From Betaproteobacteria bacterium (lineage in GTDB: Bacteria > Pseudomonadota > Gammaproteobacteria > Burkholderiales > SG8-41), in assembly GCA_021730905.1 (NCBI GenBank), contig JAKFYK010000036.1, forward strand, positions 124,001 through 188,000: a stretch of DNA of 64,000 nucleotides. Direction: 5' to 3'. Both the position numbers and the translations under genes were made by a program. Positions 1 to 7,943 of the stretch are shown in pieces (the first letter of the stretch is position 1; each line of letters begins with the position of its first letter). Below the pieces are notes generated by a model. That model saw only the letters and a list, made by a program, of their open reading frames with translations, made no database searches and was not told where the DNA came from.

Positions 1-193
1 TCCACAGATAGACGCCGCACTTCAGCGTAACGCGGTCGCCGATCACCACATCGTTTTCGACGAAGCAATGCGCGTTCAAATTGCAGTCGCGCCCGATGCT
101 CGCGCCAGCGAGTATGACCGTGTGTTGCCACACCTGCGTGCCCTCACCTATCGCATTTGTCTGCACTTCCGCCGTGGGATGAATTTGTGTCAT
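1..193 (-). CDS. Sugar N-acetyltransferase, hexapeptide-repeat type (partial, C-terminus outside window)
   Basis: The visible 64 residues are the N-terminus of a left-handed beta-helix acyltransferase. They start [10 protein letters not shown] and run through hexapeptide-type repeats ([19 protein letters not shown], then [16 protein letters not shown]). This pattern is typical of WbbJ/FdtC-like enzymes that acetylate dTDP-3-amino-3,6-dideoxyhexoses. The ATG overlaps the TGA of the upstream FdtA-like gene (ATGA), so the two are translationally coupled. That pairing supports a role in making an N-acetylated amino-deoxy sugar for a surface glycan. The acceptor specificity and the catalytic His lie outside the window. 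Confidence 0.8.
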   Translation of the reverse strand, partial: MTQIHPTAEVQTNAIGEGTQVWQHTVILAGASIGRDCNLNAHCFVENDVVIGDRVTLKCGVYLW

Positions 194-588
194 GCGCAGG
201 CCGCCTTGAAGGCGTCGTAGTCGCGCAGGTAGTCCGTCTCGTCATACCAATTGTCCGCCAGCACCAGCAACACGCAATCCGGCGAGAAATCATACATCTC
301 GTGCCAGATCATCCGATCAAGCATCAGCCCGCAATCGTTGCGCGTCAGCGCCACTTCTTCGCAGTTCCTGCCATCATCGAGCATCACCTTGCATTGCCCG
401 GCAAGACACACCATCATTTGCGTGAGCTGACGATGCGCGTGCTTGCCGCGGCGCACGCCGCTCTTCGTGCCAAAGATATAGTAGGCGCGCTTGATCGCAA
501 ACGGCACGTTGCGGTTGCCTTCGAGCGCCACCAGCCAGCCGAGTTGGTCGCCCCTGACCGCAAATTCAACATAGCGCGCCAGCGTCAT
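190..588 (-). CDS. FdtA/QdtA-like dTDP-4-dehydro-6-deoxyglucose ketoisomerase (WxcM-like cupin)
   Basis: A 132-residue single-domain cupin of the sugar 3,4-ketoisomerase family. Visible hallmarks are the segment [19 protein letters not shown], which contains the metal-free active-site His residues, and the later motif [23 protein letters not shown]. In known members it converts dTDP-4-keto-6-deoxyglucose to the 3-keto isomer on the way to Fuc3NAc or Qui3NAc. The start at 588 is the first ATG that begins the domain (MTLARYVEF); a longer upstream reading only overlaps gtrA. The gene overlaps gtrA by 4 bases and the acetyltransferase by 4 bases, so it is part of a tight operon. The aminotransferase needed between the two steps is not in the window. 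Confidence 0.85.
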   Translation of the reverse strand: MTLARYVEFAVRGDQLGWLVALEGNRNVPFAIKRAYYIFGTKSGVRRGKHAHRQLTQMMVCLAGQCKVMLDDGRNCEEVALTRNDCGLMLDRMIWHEMYDFSPDCVLLVLADNWYDETDYLRDYDAFKAACA

Positions 589-1037
589 GGTGGTTGCCCC
601 GCCGTTCCGCGCAGGCACCATTTGGAGCCGAAGTAGTTGAGCGGCAGCATGATGACCACGGTCACGAAGATGGCGACGCGCGGGTGCAGCGCCAGATGCT
701 CGATCAGCCCGGCATTGACCACTGTCCCCACACACCCGCTGGCAATATAGAACAGCGCGAAGAAAACAAAGCGCCGCGTTGACAGCGCCGCGTCGAACAC
801 ATGCCGGGCATAAGCGAAGTAGGCGAACAGGATACCGGCGGTGTAGGCAATGCCATAGGCAACGATGTGCCCCGTCACAAACAGCGCCGCCTGATACACG
901 GCGATGGACAGCAGCGTGTTTGCCACGCCCGCCGCGAGAAACCGCATCGCCGGGGCCAACCGGACAGCGAAGACGCCGGCGGGCTTGCGATGCTGCTCAA
1001 CCACTTCATTCACCGGGTGTGCTCCGCGCTTGCGCAT
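585..1037 (-). CDS. GtrA-family membrane protein (putative lipid-linked sugar translocase)
   Basis: A 150-residue protein with four predicted transmembrane helices from about residue 25 onward (LAPAMRFLAAGVANTLLSI, then three further hydrophobic spans) ending in a basic LNYFGSKWCLRG tail, as in GtrA. GtrA proteins are thought to flip undecaprenyl-phosphate-linked monosaccharides across the inner membrane for glycan decoration. The start at 1037 is chosen because GGAGG lies at 1043-1047, five bases upstream. This start overlaps the end of the glycosyltransferase gene by 32 bases. The adjacent GtrB-like glycosyltransferase is the expected partner. Confidence 0.85.
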   Translation of the reverse strand: MRKRGAHPVNEVVEQHRKPAGVFAVRLAPAMRFLAAGVANTLLSIAVYQAALFVTGHIVAYGIAYTAGILFAYFAYARHVFDAALSTRRFVFFALFYIASGCVGTVVNAGLIEHLALHPRVAIFVTVVIMLPLNYFGSKWCLRGTAGQPP

Positions 1038-1974
1038 CGGATCCTCCGAACGCCAGGCGCGCGCGCACCACGCCCAGCGGGCGGTGTTTGGTATTCTCGT
1101 ACGCGCGCCACACATAGTTGCCGACAATACCGAGGCCAAACAGGATGAGGGACGCCGAGAACAGTATCGTCACCATGATCGCGGTGTACCCCGGAACCGG
1201 AATCATGCCCAGCAGCCGCGCTGCCATCAGTGCCACGCCCACCAGCAGGAACGCAATGGTGCCCACGAAACCTATCAGCGTCAGTAACGTGATCGGGATA
1301 TCGGTAAATGAAAAAATGCTGTCAAGCAGGTAAGTGATTTTTTTGCGCAGCGTCCAGCCGCTCTCGCCGTGTTTGCGCGCAAGGCGGTCATAGGGCACTT
1401 CCACGCGCGGGAATCCGATCCAGTAAAGCTGCGCCACCAGTGAACTGTGCGCTTCGTCCAGTGCGAGCAACGCATCGCGCGCGCGCGCCGTTACCGCAAA
1501 CATATCCACACCACCCGAAGGCATCTGCGGGTTGACCAGCATGCGGTACAGCGCCCAGAACATACGGCTGGGCGCCTGTTGCCTGAACGTGTCATCGCGG
1601 CTGGCGCGCGTGCCGACCGCAACATCATGCCCGTCCGCCAGCACTCGATAAAAATCCGTCACCAGCGACGGCGGCTCCTGCAAGTCCGCTGCCATCACGG
1701 CAATGTATTGCCCGCGCGCGGCGGCCAGCCCCGTGCGCACCGCCGTGAACGAACCGAAATTGCGCGACAACACAATTAATTGCGACGGCACGTCACAACC
1801 CGGCAGTTGATCCAGCAGCCATTGCTCCGAGCGGTCAGGACTGCCATCAACCACGAACACCACTTCAAACGAGCCGCTCCATTGCGTGGCGAACCCGCGC
1901 ACCACCCGCAACACCTCCGGCAGGAATTCCTCATTGCGGTAGACCGGGATGATCAACGAGTGGGAAATAGCCAT
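1006..1974 (-). CDS. GtrB-like family 2 glycosyltransferase with C-terminal membrane helices
   Basis: About 322 residues. The N-terminal GT-A domain opens with HSLIIPVYRNEEFLPEVL. It has the nucleotide-binding VVDGSPDRS, the LSRNFGSFTAV segment and the acidic AADLQEPP motif typical of dolichol/undecaprenyl-phosphate sugar transferases. Two long hydrophobic spans follow near residues 220-300 (ITLLTLIGFVGTIAFLLVG and TAIMVTILFSASLILFGLG). The predicted role is transfer of a sugar from a nucleotide donor to undecaprenyl phosphate. Together with the overlapping gtrA gene it forms a GtrA/GtrB pair. The ATG at 1974 starts directly before the domain; an in-frame ATG at 2010 is an alternative, and neither has a convincing Shine-Dalgarno sequence. 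Confidence 0.85.
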   Translation of the reverse strand: MAISHSLIIPVYRNEEFLPEVLRVVRGFATQWSGSFEVVFVVDGSPDRSEQWLLDQLPGCDVPSQLIVLSRNFGSFTAVRTGLAAARGQYIAVMAADLQEPPSLVTDFYRVLADGHDVAVGTRASRDDTFRQQAPSRMFWALYRMLVNPQMPSGGVDMFAVTARARDALLALDEAHSSLVAQLYWIGFPRVEVPYDRLARKHGESGWTLRKKITYLLDSIFSFTDIPITLLTLIGFVGTIAFLLVGVALMAARLLGMIPVPGYTAIMVTILFSASLILFGLGIVGNYVWRAYENTKHRPLGVVRARLAFGGSDAQARSTPGE

Positions 1975-2093
1975 GTCAGAAAAATCGCTGTTGCATCGAA
2001 GGGCTGTCACACATCATCGCAGAGTCACCAATTGCATGCTATTGATTATTTGGGTATTTTATCCGTTGCAGCAGTAGCACGCCAGTTGTCGGG

Positions 2094-2765
2094 CTAGGGC
2101 GAAACTTGCCAGGTGATTCCCCGGCGGATGACGCGCGCAGGATTTCCCGCGAGGACGCAGCCCTCATCCGCATGGTCGCCATGCACCACCGCACAGGCGC
2201 CGACAACCGTACCGCGTGCGATACGGGTGCCCTTAAGTACCATCGCATTCGCACCCAACCACACCGCGTCGCCAATCTCGACATCCGCGGGCGCATTGAC
2301 GGGTGCACCGTCCTTGCGGATGGTATGAAAGTCGTGATCCATGAGGGTCACATTCCAAGCCATCAGGCTGCCGCTTCCGACACGCATGCGCTTCGCGCAG
2401 AAAAATGACGCGCCCGCGTTGCCAGCAACATCGTCGCCCAACTCGAGCGTACCGCTGCAGTGCGCGCGCACGCCCGGCCCCAGATTGACGTTCACGCCGA
2501 AACTGACATGGCCCGATACGCTCCACGCTCCGCTGGTTGCGCCTGCCGGGAACACGTCGTTACTCTGAAATCCCAGCTTCACATTGCCAAACCGGCTGGA
2601 CGCCAGCGCCACCGTCCCGCCCATTCGCATGAATTTGACACGGTACGAAACCAGCACCGGCAGGCGGATCGCCTGCGCGAACGGCAAATAGTGAAAATTG
2701 AACACCAGTGATTTCGGCATGCTGAGCACGAAGTGCGCGGCCTTGCCGATCTCGCGCAGCAGCAT
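2094..2765 (-). CDS. Left-handed beta-helix acyltransferase (WcaF/maltose acetyltransferase-like)
   Basis: A 223-residue protein. After a basic N-terminal region it has a hexapeptide-repeat domain (VSFGVNVNLGPGVRAHCSG, then RMRVGSGSLMAWNVTLMDHDFH). The HDFH segment carries the likely catalytic His. The C-terminal coil (IGDAVWLGANAMVLKGTRI, ending AGNPARVIRRG) is a standard finish for O-acetyltransferases of surface polysaccharides. It starts 3 bases after the msbA stop, so it is cotranscribed with the flippase. It probably acetylates a glycan or lipid-linked sugar in the cytoplasm; the substrate cannot be read from sequence. Confidence 0.8.
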   Translation of the reverse strand: MLLREIGKAAHFVLSMPKSLVFNFHYLPFAQAIRLPVLVSYRVKFMRMGGTVALASSRFGNVKLGFQSNDVFPAGATSGAWSVSGHVSFGVNVNLGPGVRAHCSGTLELGDDVAGNAGASFFCAKRMRVGSGSLMAWNVTLMDHDFHTIRKDGAPVNAPADVEIGDAVWLGANAMVLKGTRIARGTVVGACAVVHGDHADEGCVLAGNPARVIRRGITWQVSP

Positions 2766-2768
2766 GGC

Positions 2769-4538
2769 TCAATGCACTCCTGCAAACTGTATCCGGTAAA
2801 GCCTGGCGTAAATACCGCCGCGATCGAGCAGCTCACGATGCGTGCCCACCTCGGCGATACGCCCCTGATCAAGCACCACGATGCGATGCGCGTTCTCCAC
2901 CGTGGACAGCCGGTGGGCGATTACCAGCGTGGTGCGGCCCGTCATCAGCGTCTCCAGTGCAGCCTGTACATGACGTTCCGACTCCGAATCCAGCGCGGAG
3001 GTGGCTTCATCCAGCACCAGCACCGGCGCGTTTTTCAGCAGCGCGCGCGCGATGGCGAGGCGCTGGCGCTGCCCGCCGGAGAGCTTGACACCGTTCTCGC
3101 CCACGAGGGTGGCAAATCCCTGCGGCATCTGGCGAATGAATTCGGTGGCATGGGCGGCGTCGGCGGCGGCCACCACCTGCGCTTCGCTGGCGCCGTTCAT
3201 GCTGCCGTAGGCAATGTTGGCCGCGACGGTGTCGTTGAACAACACCACATCCTGGCTCACCAACGCGATATTCGCGCGCAGGCTCGCAAGTTTGAGCGTG
3301 GCAAGATCGTGTCCGTCGAGCATGACCCGCCCGGCCGTGGGCCGGTAAAAACACGGCACCAGATTCGCCAGCGTCGTTTTTCCCGCGCCGGAGGCGCCGA
3401 CCAGCGCCACGGTTTCACCCGGTGCAATGGCAAGCGTGATCGAATCCAGCGCCGGCTGGCCGGAGCCTTCATAGCGAACACTCACGTTGTCGAATCGAAT
3501 GTCGCCGCGCGCACGTTCGATTTCCAGGCTGCCAGGATCAGACTCGCCCGCCTGGTCGATCAGTGCAAAAACGCTTTCCGCCGCCGCCAATCCACGCTGC
3601 AATGGTTCATTGACGCTGGTGATGCGCTTCAATGGCGCGGTGAGCATCAACATCGCCGTAATGAACGACACAAAGCCGCCTACGGAAATCGCACCCGACC
3701 CGGATTCGCTGGTAGCCAGGTAAACCATGACCGCAAGCGCTATGGCCGCTACCAGTTGCACAAACGGCACACTGATCGCGGCGGCGGCAGCCTGCTTCAT
3801 CAGAAAGCGCCGCACGCGATTGGTCTGCACGTCGAATCGTCCGGCCTCATAGGTCTGTCCGCCGTAAAGCTTGACGACTTTATGGCCTTCGATGGTTTCC
3901 TGTATCACCTGCGTAACTTCACCCATCGCATCCTGCACATTGCGGCTGGTGTTGCGCAGCCGGATGCTCACCAGCCGCACAATCAACACGATCAGCGGTG
4001 TCATCACCAGCGATAGCAATGTCAGCTTCCAGTTGAGCCACAGCATCCACGCCAGCAACCCGATGATGGCAATGGCGTCCTTGAATATCACCGCCAGCAC
4101 GCTGGTCGCCGCCGCGGTCACCTGTGTGACATCGTAGGTCAGCTTGGAAATCAGGTTGCCGGACGCTTGTTCGTCGTAATACGGCGTTGGAAGCTCAAGC
4201 AATCTGGCGAACATCAGCGTGCGCAAATCCATCACCAGCCGGTTGCCCACCCACGCCATACAGTAGGTCGCGATGTACTCCGCTACGCCGCGCACCACGA
4301 ACAGTCCGATGATGATCAGCGGCATCCAGCGTATCACCGCCATGTCACGGTCAACGAACACACCGTCGAACAACGGCTTCATGAGGGCCGGCAGCGCGGG
4401 CTCGGTCAGCGCCACCACGATGGCGCCGAGCAACGCAACAATCAGGACGTGCTTGTACGGCGCGACATAGCGCAACAGGCGCAGGTACAACTCGGTACTG
4501 GATAAGGTTCGCGACGGAGTATTCACCGGGCGAACCAT
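2769..4538 (-). CDS. msbA: Lipid A/lipid-linked glycan ABC exporter MsbA
   Basis: 589 residues, the usual size for the half-transporter. An N-terminal six-helix ABC transmembrane domain (about residues 25-320) is followed by the nucleotide-binding domain. The latter shows Walker A GASGAGKTT, signature LSGGQRQRLAIARA, Walker B VLVLDEATSALD and the H-loop IAHRLST. MsbA dimers flip core-lipid A from the inner to the outer leaflet of the cytoplasmic membrane. Here it heads an operon of surface-glycan genes on the same strand. The ATG at 4538 is preceded by an AT-rich element rather than a clear ribosome-binding site, which is odd for an essential gene. An orthologous glycan-lipid flippase role is the alternative. 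Confidence 0.92.
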   Translation of the reverse strand: MVRPVNTPSRTLSSTELYLRLLRYVAPYKHVLIVALLGAIVVALTEPALPALMKPLFDGVFVDRDMAVIRWMPLIIIGLFVVRGVAEYIATYCMAWVGNRLVMDLRTLMFARLLELPTPYYDEQASGNLISKLTYDVTQVTAAATSVLAVIFKDAIAIIGLLAWMLWLNWKLTLLSLVMTPLIVLIVRLVSIRLRNTSRNVQDAMGEVTQVIQETIEGHKVVKLYGGQTYEAGRFDVQTNRVRRFLMKQAAAAAISVPFVQLVAAIALAVMVYLATSESGSGAISVGGFVSFITAMLMLTAPLKRITSVNEPLQRGLAAAESVFALIDQAGESDPGSLEIERARGDIRFDNVSVRYEGSGQPALDSITLAIAPGETVALVGASGAGKTTLANLVPCFYRPTAGRVMLDGHDLATLKLASLRANIALVSQDVVLFNDTVAANIAYGSMNGASEAQVVAAADAAHATEFIRQMPQGFATLVGENGVKLSGGQRQRLAIARALLKNAPVLVLDEATSALDSESERHVQAALETLMTGRTTLVIAHRLSTVENAHRIVVLDQGRIAEVGTHRELLDRGGIYARLYRIQFAGVH

Positions 4539-4540
4539 AC

Positions 4541-4570
4541 CAAATTTCCGATTTTAATTCAAATACTTAG
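4541..4570 (+). repeat. AT-rich dispersed element, copy e
   Basis: Thirty bases of almost pure A/T upstream of msbA. The end TTCAAATACTTAG matches the family core TTTAAAAACAAATACTTA. It sits between the btuB-like stop and the msbA start and replaces the expected Shine-Dalgarno region. It is one of about eleven similar elements in the window and among the more divergent copies. Confidence 0.45.
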
Positions 4571-4598
4571 CCTTTCTGCATAGTATGAGGTTTTGCGA

Positions 4599-6593
4599 TT
4601 ATTGAAACGTGTATTGTGCCGACACAAACAGGGTGCGCTCCGCTGCAGGCAACGCCGCATACGTAGGAAAGCCGGTAAAGACACCGTAGCTGAAGTATTT
4701 TTTGTCGAACAGATTGCGCGCGCCCGCATTTAACAGCCACCCCGCAGTACGCACGCTCAATTTGAGATCGGCCACCGTGTACGCCGGCATCTTGCGTCCG
4801 AACGTGTTGGTCTCATCGGCATCAAACGGACTGCTGCCCACATAGCGCACCTCGAAGTCGGCGCGGGCTTTTTCCATAAAAGCCCATCCCAATCCGGCAT
4901 TCAGCGCATGCCGTGGCACCAGCGGCACCCGATTGCCCGCGATGGACGCGCCCGCAAACCGACCTTCGCGGAACCTGGCGTCCACGTAAGTGTAATTGGC
5001 ATGAATATCCAGCGAGGAGCTCGCCCGCCAGCGGCCTTCCAGTTCGAAGCCCTGACGTTGCGTCGGCTGCAAATTGCGATTGCTGAACGTCAATGGATCA
5101 AAGAATATTTCATTGCGCAAATCGATGCGATATACCGCCGCGCGGTAACGCACGGGCCCGCTGTTCCCCTCAAGTCCGATTTCGGCATCATGTGCCGTCT
5201 GCGGCTCCAGCAGATTCACCGTAGCAGCGAACAGATTGTAGTTGTCGTTCACATTGGGAATGCGGAAGCTGTCGCCCACCTTGGCATAGGCGTTGATGCC
5301 CTGCGCCAGCACTTGCCGCGCCGAAATATCCCACGCATGCAGGGTACGGCTGCGCGAGCCAGTCGCGCCGGGATTCGCGACGTCGTTCACCCCATAGCGC
5401 ACGCGCTGTTCGCGCGCACCGAGCGCCAGCGTGGTGTGTGTCGCGAATGTCATTGTATGCTGGGCATAGAGCGCTTCGCTGCGCTGCGTCGCATGCGGAC
5501 GCCCCACCACTGACGGTTGCGCGTTGGCGTCGAATTTCCAGTCTTCAAAATCCGCGCCAACGACGAGACTGTTGTCCCAACCGCCGAATTGCGGCTTGAG
5601 CCGCAGCCGCGGCGCCAGAGTCCACACATTCACCTGTGTATCAACATTGTTGCGGAACGGCGTGCCGACAAAAAAAGCCGAGGTCGTGTCTTTTTCGCGA
5701 TAGCCGAGATTCACTGCCAGATCGCCGGAACCCACTCTGGTCTGCGCACCCAAATTGAGATAGCCGCCGCGCTGCGTTGCGAAATCATTCGGCGTCGCGG
5801 CCTGCCTGCGATTCGCCGCGATCTGCGCTTCACTGATCGCTCCGGGCAACCCGTTGCGCTGATCGTCAGCACCGAATTTGAGTACCAGCGAGCCCGTATC
5901 GCCCGTCCAGCGCAGGTCGGCCTGTGCATTGTCGATACGCACGCGGTTGTTGTCGCGGTAATTGTCGCTTTCATAGTGACTCGCGTGCACGCGCAAGCCC
6001 ACGTTCTCTCCCGACAGACTCGCTCCTGCACGCAGTTCACGCGTATCGTGACTAGCCACGCCCGCGCCGAGCGTCGCCGAGCGCGCGTTGCGCTGCGGCG
6101 CCTTGGTGATAATGTTGATGGTGCCACCCGTCGCGCCACTGCCGTAGAGTACCGCGCCGCCACCGCGCAGAATCTCGATACGCTCAATGGATGCGAGCGG
6201 AATGGCCGACCAATTGACCGTCAATTGCTCGTATTCACTGATGCGTACGCCGTCGAGCAGCACCAGCGTGTTCTGGTCACCAAAGATGCCGAAGCCGCGC
6301 ATGTCAACCTGCACGTTCGGCGACCCGGAAAGATCGCGTGTGCGTATGCCCGACAGCGATTGCAGCAACTGCGGCACGGTAGCCGCCGGGCTGCGCTGGA
6401 TGTCCTGCACGGTGATGACGCTAACGCCGATCGGATAACGCGCTGTCGTTTCGTCAAAGCGCGTGGCCGTGACGGTCACCGGCGGCCCGACGGTAACAGA
6501 AGGTTCTGCAGCATGAGCCAAAGACGCCGGCGTTGCGGCAAGCGCCGCGAATACCGCTGCGGCCAATGGCGTGGTTAATGTTGTATTTCTCAT
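4599..6593 (-). CDS. btuB: BtuB-like TonB-dependent cobalamin receptor
   Basis: 664 residues. Signal peptide of about 28 residues (MRNTTLTTPLAAAVFAALA ending SLAHA), then a TonB-box-like VTVTATRFDE. The plug domain spans about residues 45-165 (QSLSGIRTRDLSGSPNVQVDMRG, LLDGVRISEYE, RIEILRGGGAVLYGSGATGGTINI). A 22-strand barrel follows and ends in QYTFQ. The start at 6593 is preferred because GGGGAA precedes it and the signal peptide follows. A cobalamin riboswitch lies in its leader at 6741-6974, which is the main reason for naming vitamin B12 or another corrinoid as substrate. It imports the ligand through the outer membrane using TonB-ExbBD energy. No BtuCDF genes lie beside it. Confidence 0.85.
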   Translation of the reverse strand: MRNTTLTTPLAAAVFAALAATPASLAHAAEPSVTVGPPVTVTATRFDETTARYPIGVSVITVQDIQRSPAATVPQLLQSLSGIRTRDLSGSPNVQVDMRGFGIFGDQNTLVLLDGVRISEYEQLTVNWSAIPLASIERIEILRGGGAVLYGSGATGGTINIITKAPQRNARSATLGAGVASHDTRELRAGASLSGENVGLRVHASHYESDNYRDNNRVRIDNAQADLRWTGDTGSLVLKFGADDQRNGLPGAISEAQIAANRRQAATPNDFATQRGGYLNLGAQTRVGSGDLAVNLGYREKDTTSAFFVGTPFRNNVDTQVNVWTLAPRLRLKPQFGGWDNSLVVGADFEDWKFDANAQPSVVGRPHATQRSEALYAQHTMTFATHTTLALGAREQRVRYGVNDVANPGATGSRSRTLHAWDISARQVLAQGINAYAKVGDSFRIPNVNDNYNLFAATVNLLEPQTAHDAEIGLEGNSGPVRYRAAVYRIDLRNEIFFDPLTFSNRNLQPTQRQGFELEGRWRASSSLDIHANYTYVDARFREGRFAGASIAGNRVPLVPRHALNAGLGWAFMEKARADFEVRYVGSSPFDADETNTFGRKMPAYTVADLKLSVRTAGWLLNAGARNLFDKKYFSYGVFTGFPTYAALPAAERTLFVSAQYTFQ

Positions 6594-6740
6594 GAATTCC
6601 CCAAATGGTTGTGCGCGCCCGCCGCGCGCAAATAGCGCATCGGAAAACACCACGGGGGATACCACTGGAGAAACCTATGACAAAACCATGCCGCGATCAC
6701 ACGGATCAGGCACACCGCATCCCCGCGGTATTTCCATCCT

Positions 6741-6974
6741 GCAGTACGGGCCGGTATACGGGCTCGTGAAACGGATGCACCGCCTTCCCATGAGCACGCT
6801 CACAGTGGCTGGTTGGTGCATCGCCGCGGCTACAACGCAGAGCGCCGCGTTCACTTACCGTTGCGGGGGCAGCACCGGCATTGAGAATGTAAGTATATGT
6901 TTATAAATACTTTTTCTCGCACCGGTTTCCCGTTTAACCAGCGCCCACGAAGGAACGCCGGCACCCAGTACCGC
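6741..6974 (-). promoter_or_regulatory. Cobalamin riboswitch with expanded P5 loop
   Basis: Read on the minus strand, the order of conserved blocks is: P1 5' arm GCGGTAC, GGTGCC, TTAAACGGGAA, CCGGTGCGAGA, TGCCGGTGCTGCCCCCGCAA, GCCACTG, GGGAAGGC, GAGCCCGTATACCGGCC, then P1 3' arm GTACTGC. This is the cobalamin (AdoCbl) aptamer, about 234 bases. The receptor ATG lies about 150 bases downstream, giving room for an expression platform. GC-rich inverted repeats just before the GGGGAA site (around 6610-6632) could mask the start. The P5 hairpin carries an AT-rich insert at 6889-6915, which is unusual for this RNA. Cobalamin should repress the receptor. Confidence 0.9.
6889..6915 (-). repeat. AT-rich dispersed element, copy a, inside riboswitch P5
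   Basis: The arms AAGTAT (6891-6896) and ATACTT (6907-6912) form a small hairpin within the P5 loop of the cobalamin riboswitch, flanked by GAGA and TCTC. On the minus strand it reads ATTTATAAACATATACTTAC, close to the family core. Its placement in a loop would leave the aptamer fold intact. Confidence 0.6.
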
Positions 6975-7119
6975 GTCCGAGCCGCATTCGCTCACGGAAA
7001 GCGTGCGGCGCAGACGGGGCAATATTAACACGCGATATTCGCTGTCTTGCACCCGGGAAAATGCCATAACCACGGCTGCACACAACTGCCAAATCACATT
7101 CACTTTTCACCGTTAGCAG

Positions 7120-7149
7120 TTGACTTGATGGATTTTTTACAACTATAGT
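7120..7149 (+). promoter_or_regulatory. Sigma-70 type promoter for the zapB-like/zapA operon
   Basis: TTGACT at 7120-7125 and TATAGT at 7144-7149, with an 18-base spacer, form a good -35/-10 pair. Transcription from it would begin around 7156, which is the ATG of the first gene, so the transcript could be leaderless. Confidence 0.6.
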
Positions 7150-7155
7150 GAGTGC

Positions 7156-7356
7156 ATGGAAGCGGAACTCAAATCGCTCGAAGACAAGCTGGCGCAGATC
7201 GTCAAACTTTGCCGGCAGCTACGGGAGGAAAACCACCAATTGCGTCAGGAAGTGGCGACGGCACTCAATGCCAATCGCCAGCTCGAGGACAAAATCGGCG
7301 GCGCTACCAAGCGTCTTGAATCACTGCTGCAACAAATCCCCGAAGACGCGACATGA
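7156..7356 (+). CDS. ZapB-like coiled-coil protein (TIGR02449 type)
   Basis: 66 residues, almost entirely one amphipathic coiled coil: heptads from LKSLEDKLAQIVKLCRQL through LRQEVATALNANRQLEDK to KRLESLLQQI. Small proteins of this kind sit directly upstream of zapA in many proteobacteria and are thought to act in Z-ring organisation, by analogy with ZapB. It ends 7 bases before the zapA ATG and clearly shares its operon. The ATG lies only 6 bases after a -10 hexamer and has no Shine-Dalgarno sequence, so either the message is leaderless or a more distal promoter also exists. Its cell-division role is inferred from context and coiled-coil character. Confidence 0.85.
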   Translation: MEAELKSLEDKLAQIVKLCRQLREENHQLRQEVATALNANRQLEDKIGGATKRLESLLQQIPEDAT

Positions 7357-7363
7357 GCGCCGC

Positions 7364-7687
7364 ATGAGCACCGCTGACGCAAAAGATGCAAAGGGCCTGC
7401 AAATCACCATCATGGGGCGCAATTTCCGCGTCGCCTGCAAGGATGAAGAACAAGCGGGTCTGCTCGAAGCAGTGGATTACCTGAATCGCCGCATGGAAGA
7501 AATCCGCGACCAAGGCAAAATCGTCGGACTCGAACGCATCGCCATCATGGCGGCGCTCAACATCACGCATGAGTTCCTCGGCGCCAAGATCGGCGGCAAC
7601 TTTGACATGGCCGGCTTCAAGCGTAGAATGGCCGGCATGGAAACAGTGATCGATCAGGCGATGTCGGAACAAAGCAAATTGTTTTGA
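7364..7687 (+). CDS. zapA: Cell division protein ZapA
   Basis: 107 residues, the normal length. The N-terminal FtsZ-binding domain starts GLQITIMGRNFRVACKDEEQAGLLEAVDYLNRRM, and the C-terminal helix forms the tetramer coiled coil. ZapA crosslinks FtsZ protofilaments at midcell in the cytoplasm. It follows the coiled-coil partner gene and is followed immediately by the 6S RNA gene, an arrangement conserved across beta- and gamma-proteobacteria. The ATG at 7364 was chosen because it starts the recognisable domain (MSTADAKDAKG leader). Confidence 0.93.
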   Translation: MSTADAKDAKGLQITIMGRNFRVACKDEEQAGLLEAVDYLNRRMEEIRDQGKIVGLERIAIMAALNITHEFLGAKIGGNFDMAGFKRRMAGMETVIDQAMSEQSKLF

Positions 7688-7709
7688 CGTTGATAAAGAC
7701 ACTGTTCAG

Positions 7710-7889
7710 AAATTCCCCTGCGGTGTTCGTAAAGGCCTTAATTTCTTTGAGCCAATAAGTGGTAAACGGTTGCTGACCCTAGTGATACCGGTGTGAGCGT
7801 CCCACGCGGACGAACCTGAAGGAATCCGGAAGGCGACCCCTTGAACCTTTGGTTCAAGAAACGGGCCTGACGGCACAGGCGGGGGAACC
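7710..7889 (+). ncRNA. ssrS: 6S RNA
   Basis: About 180 bases between zapA and the EVE-domain gene. The ends pair: ATTCCCC near 7712 with GGGGGAA at 7881-7887. Near the 5' end is CTGCGGTGTTCGTAAAGG, and near the 3' end CTTGAACCTTTGGTTCAAG followed by GCCTGACGGCACAGG. This matches the enterobacterial 6S 3' half in order and spacing. 6S RNA mimics an open promoter and sequesters sigma-70 RNA polymerase in stationary phase. Location after zapA is diagnostic. Confidence 0.92.
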
Positions 7890-7907
7890 TTATTGATGAA
7901 TGTGGAC

Positions 7908-7931
7908 AATGCGGCTAAGCCGCATTTTTTT
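7908..7931 (+). terminator. Rho-independent terminator after 6S RNA
   Basis: Perfect 8-bp stem AATGCGGC (7908-7915) and GCCGCATT (7919-7926) with a 3-base loop, followed by a T-run to 7931. It closes the zapA-6S unit. The next gene starts only 13 bases later, so that gene's promoter must overlap or read through it. Confidence 0.85.
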
Positions 7932-7943
7932 ATGGAGGACCCC

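Noticed and set aside
2733..4016. A 427-codon open frame on the plus strand
   Set aside because: It is antisense to msbA and shows only Arg/His/Gln-rich low-complexity sequence.
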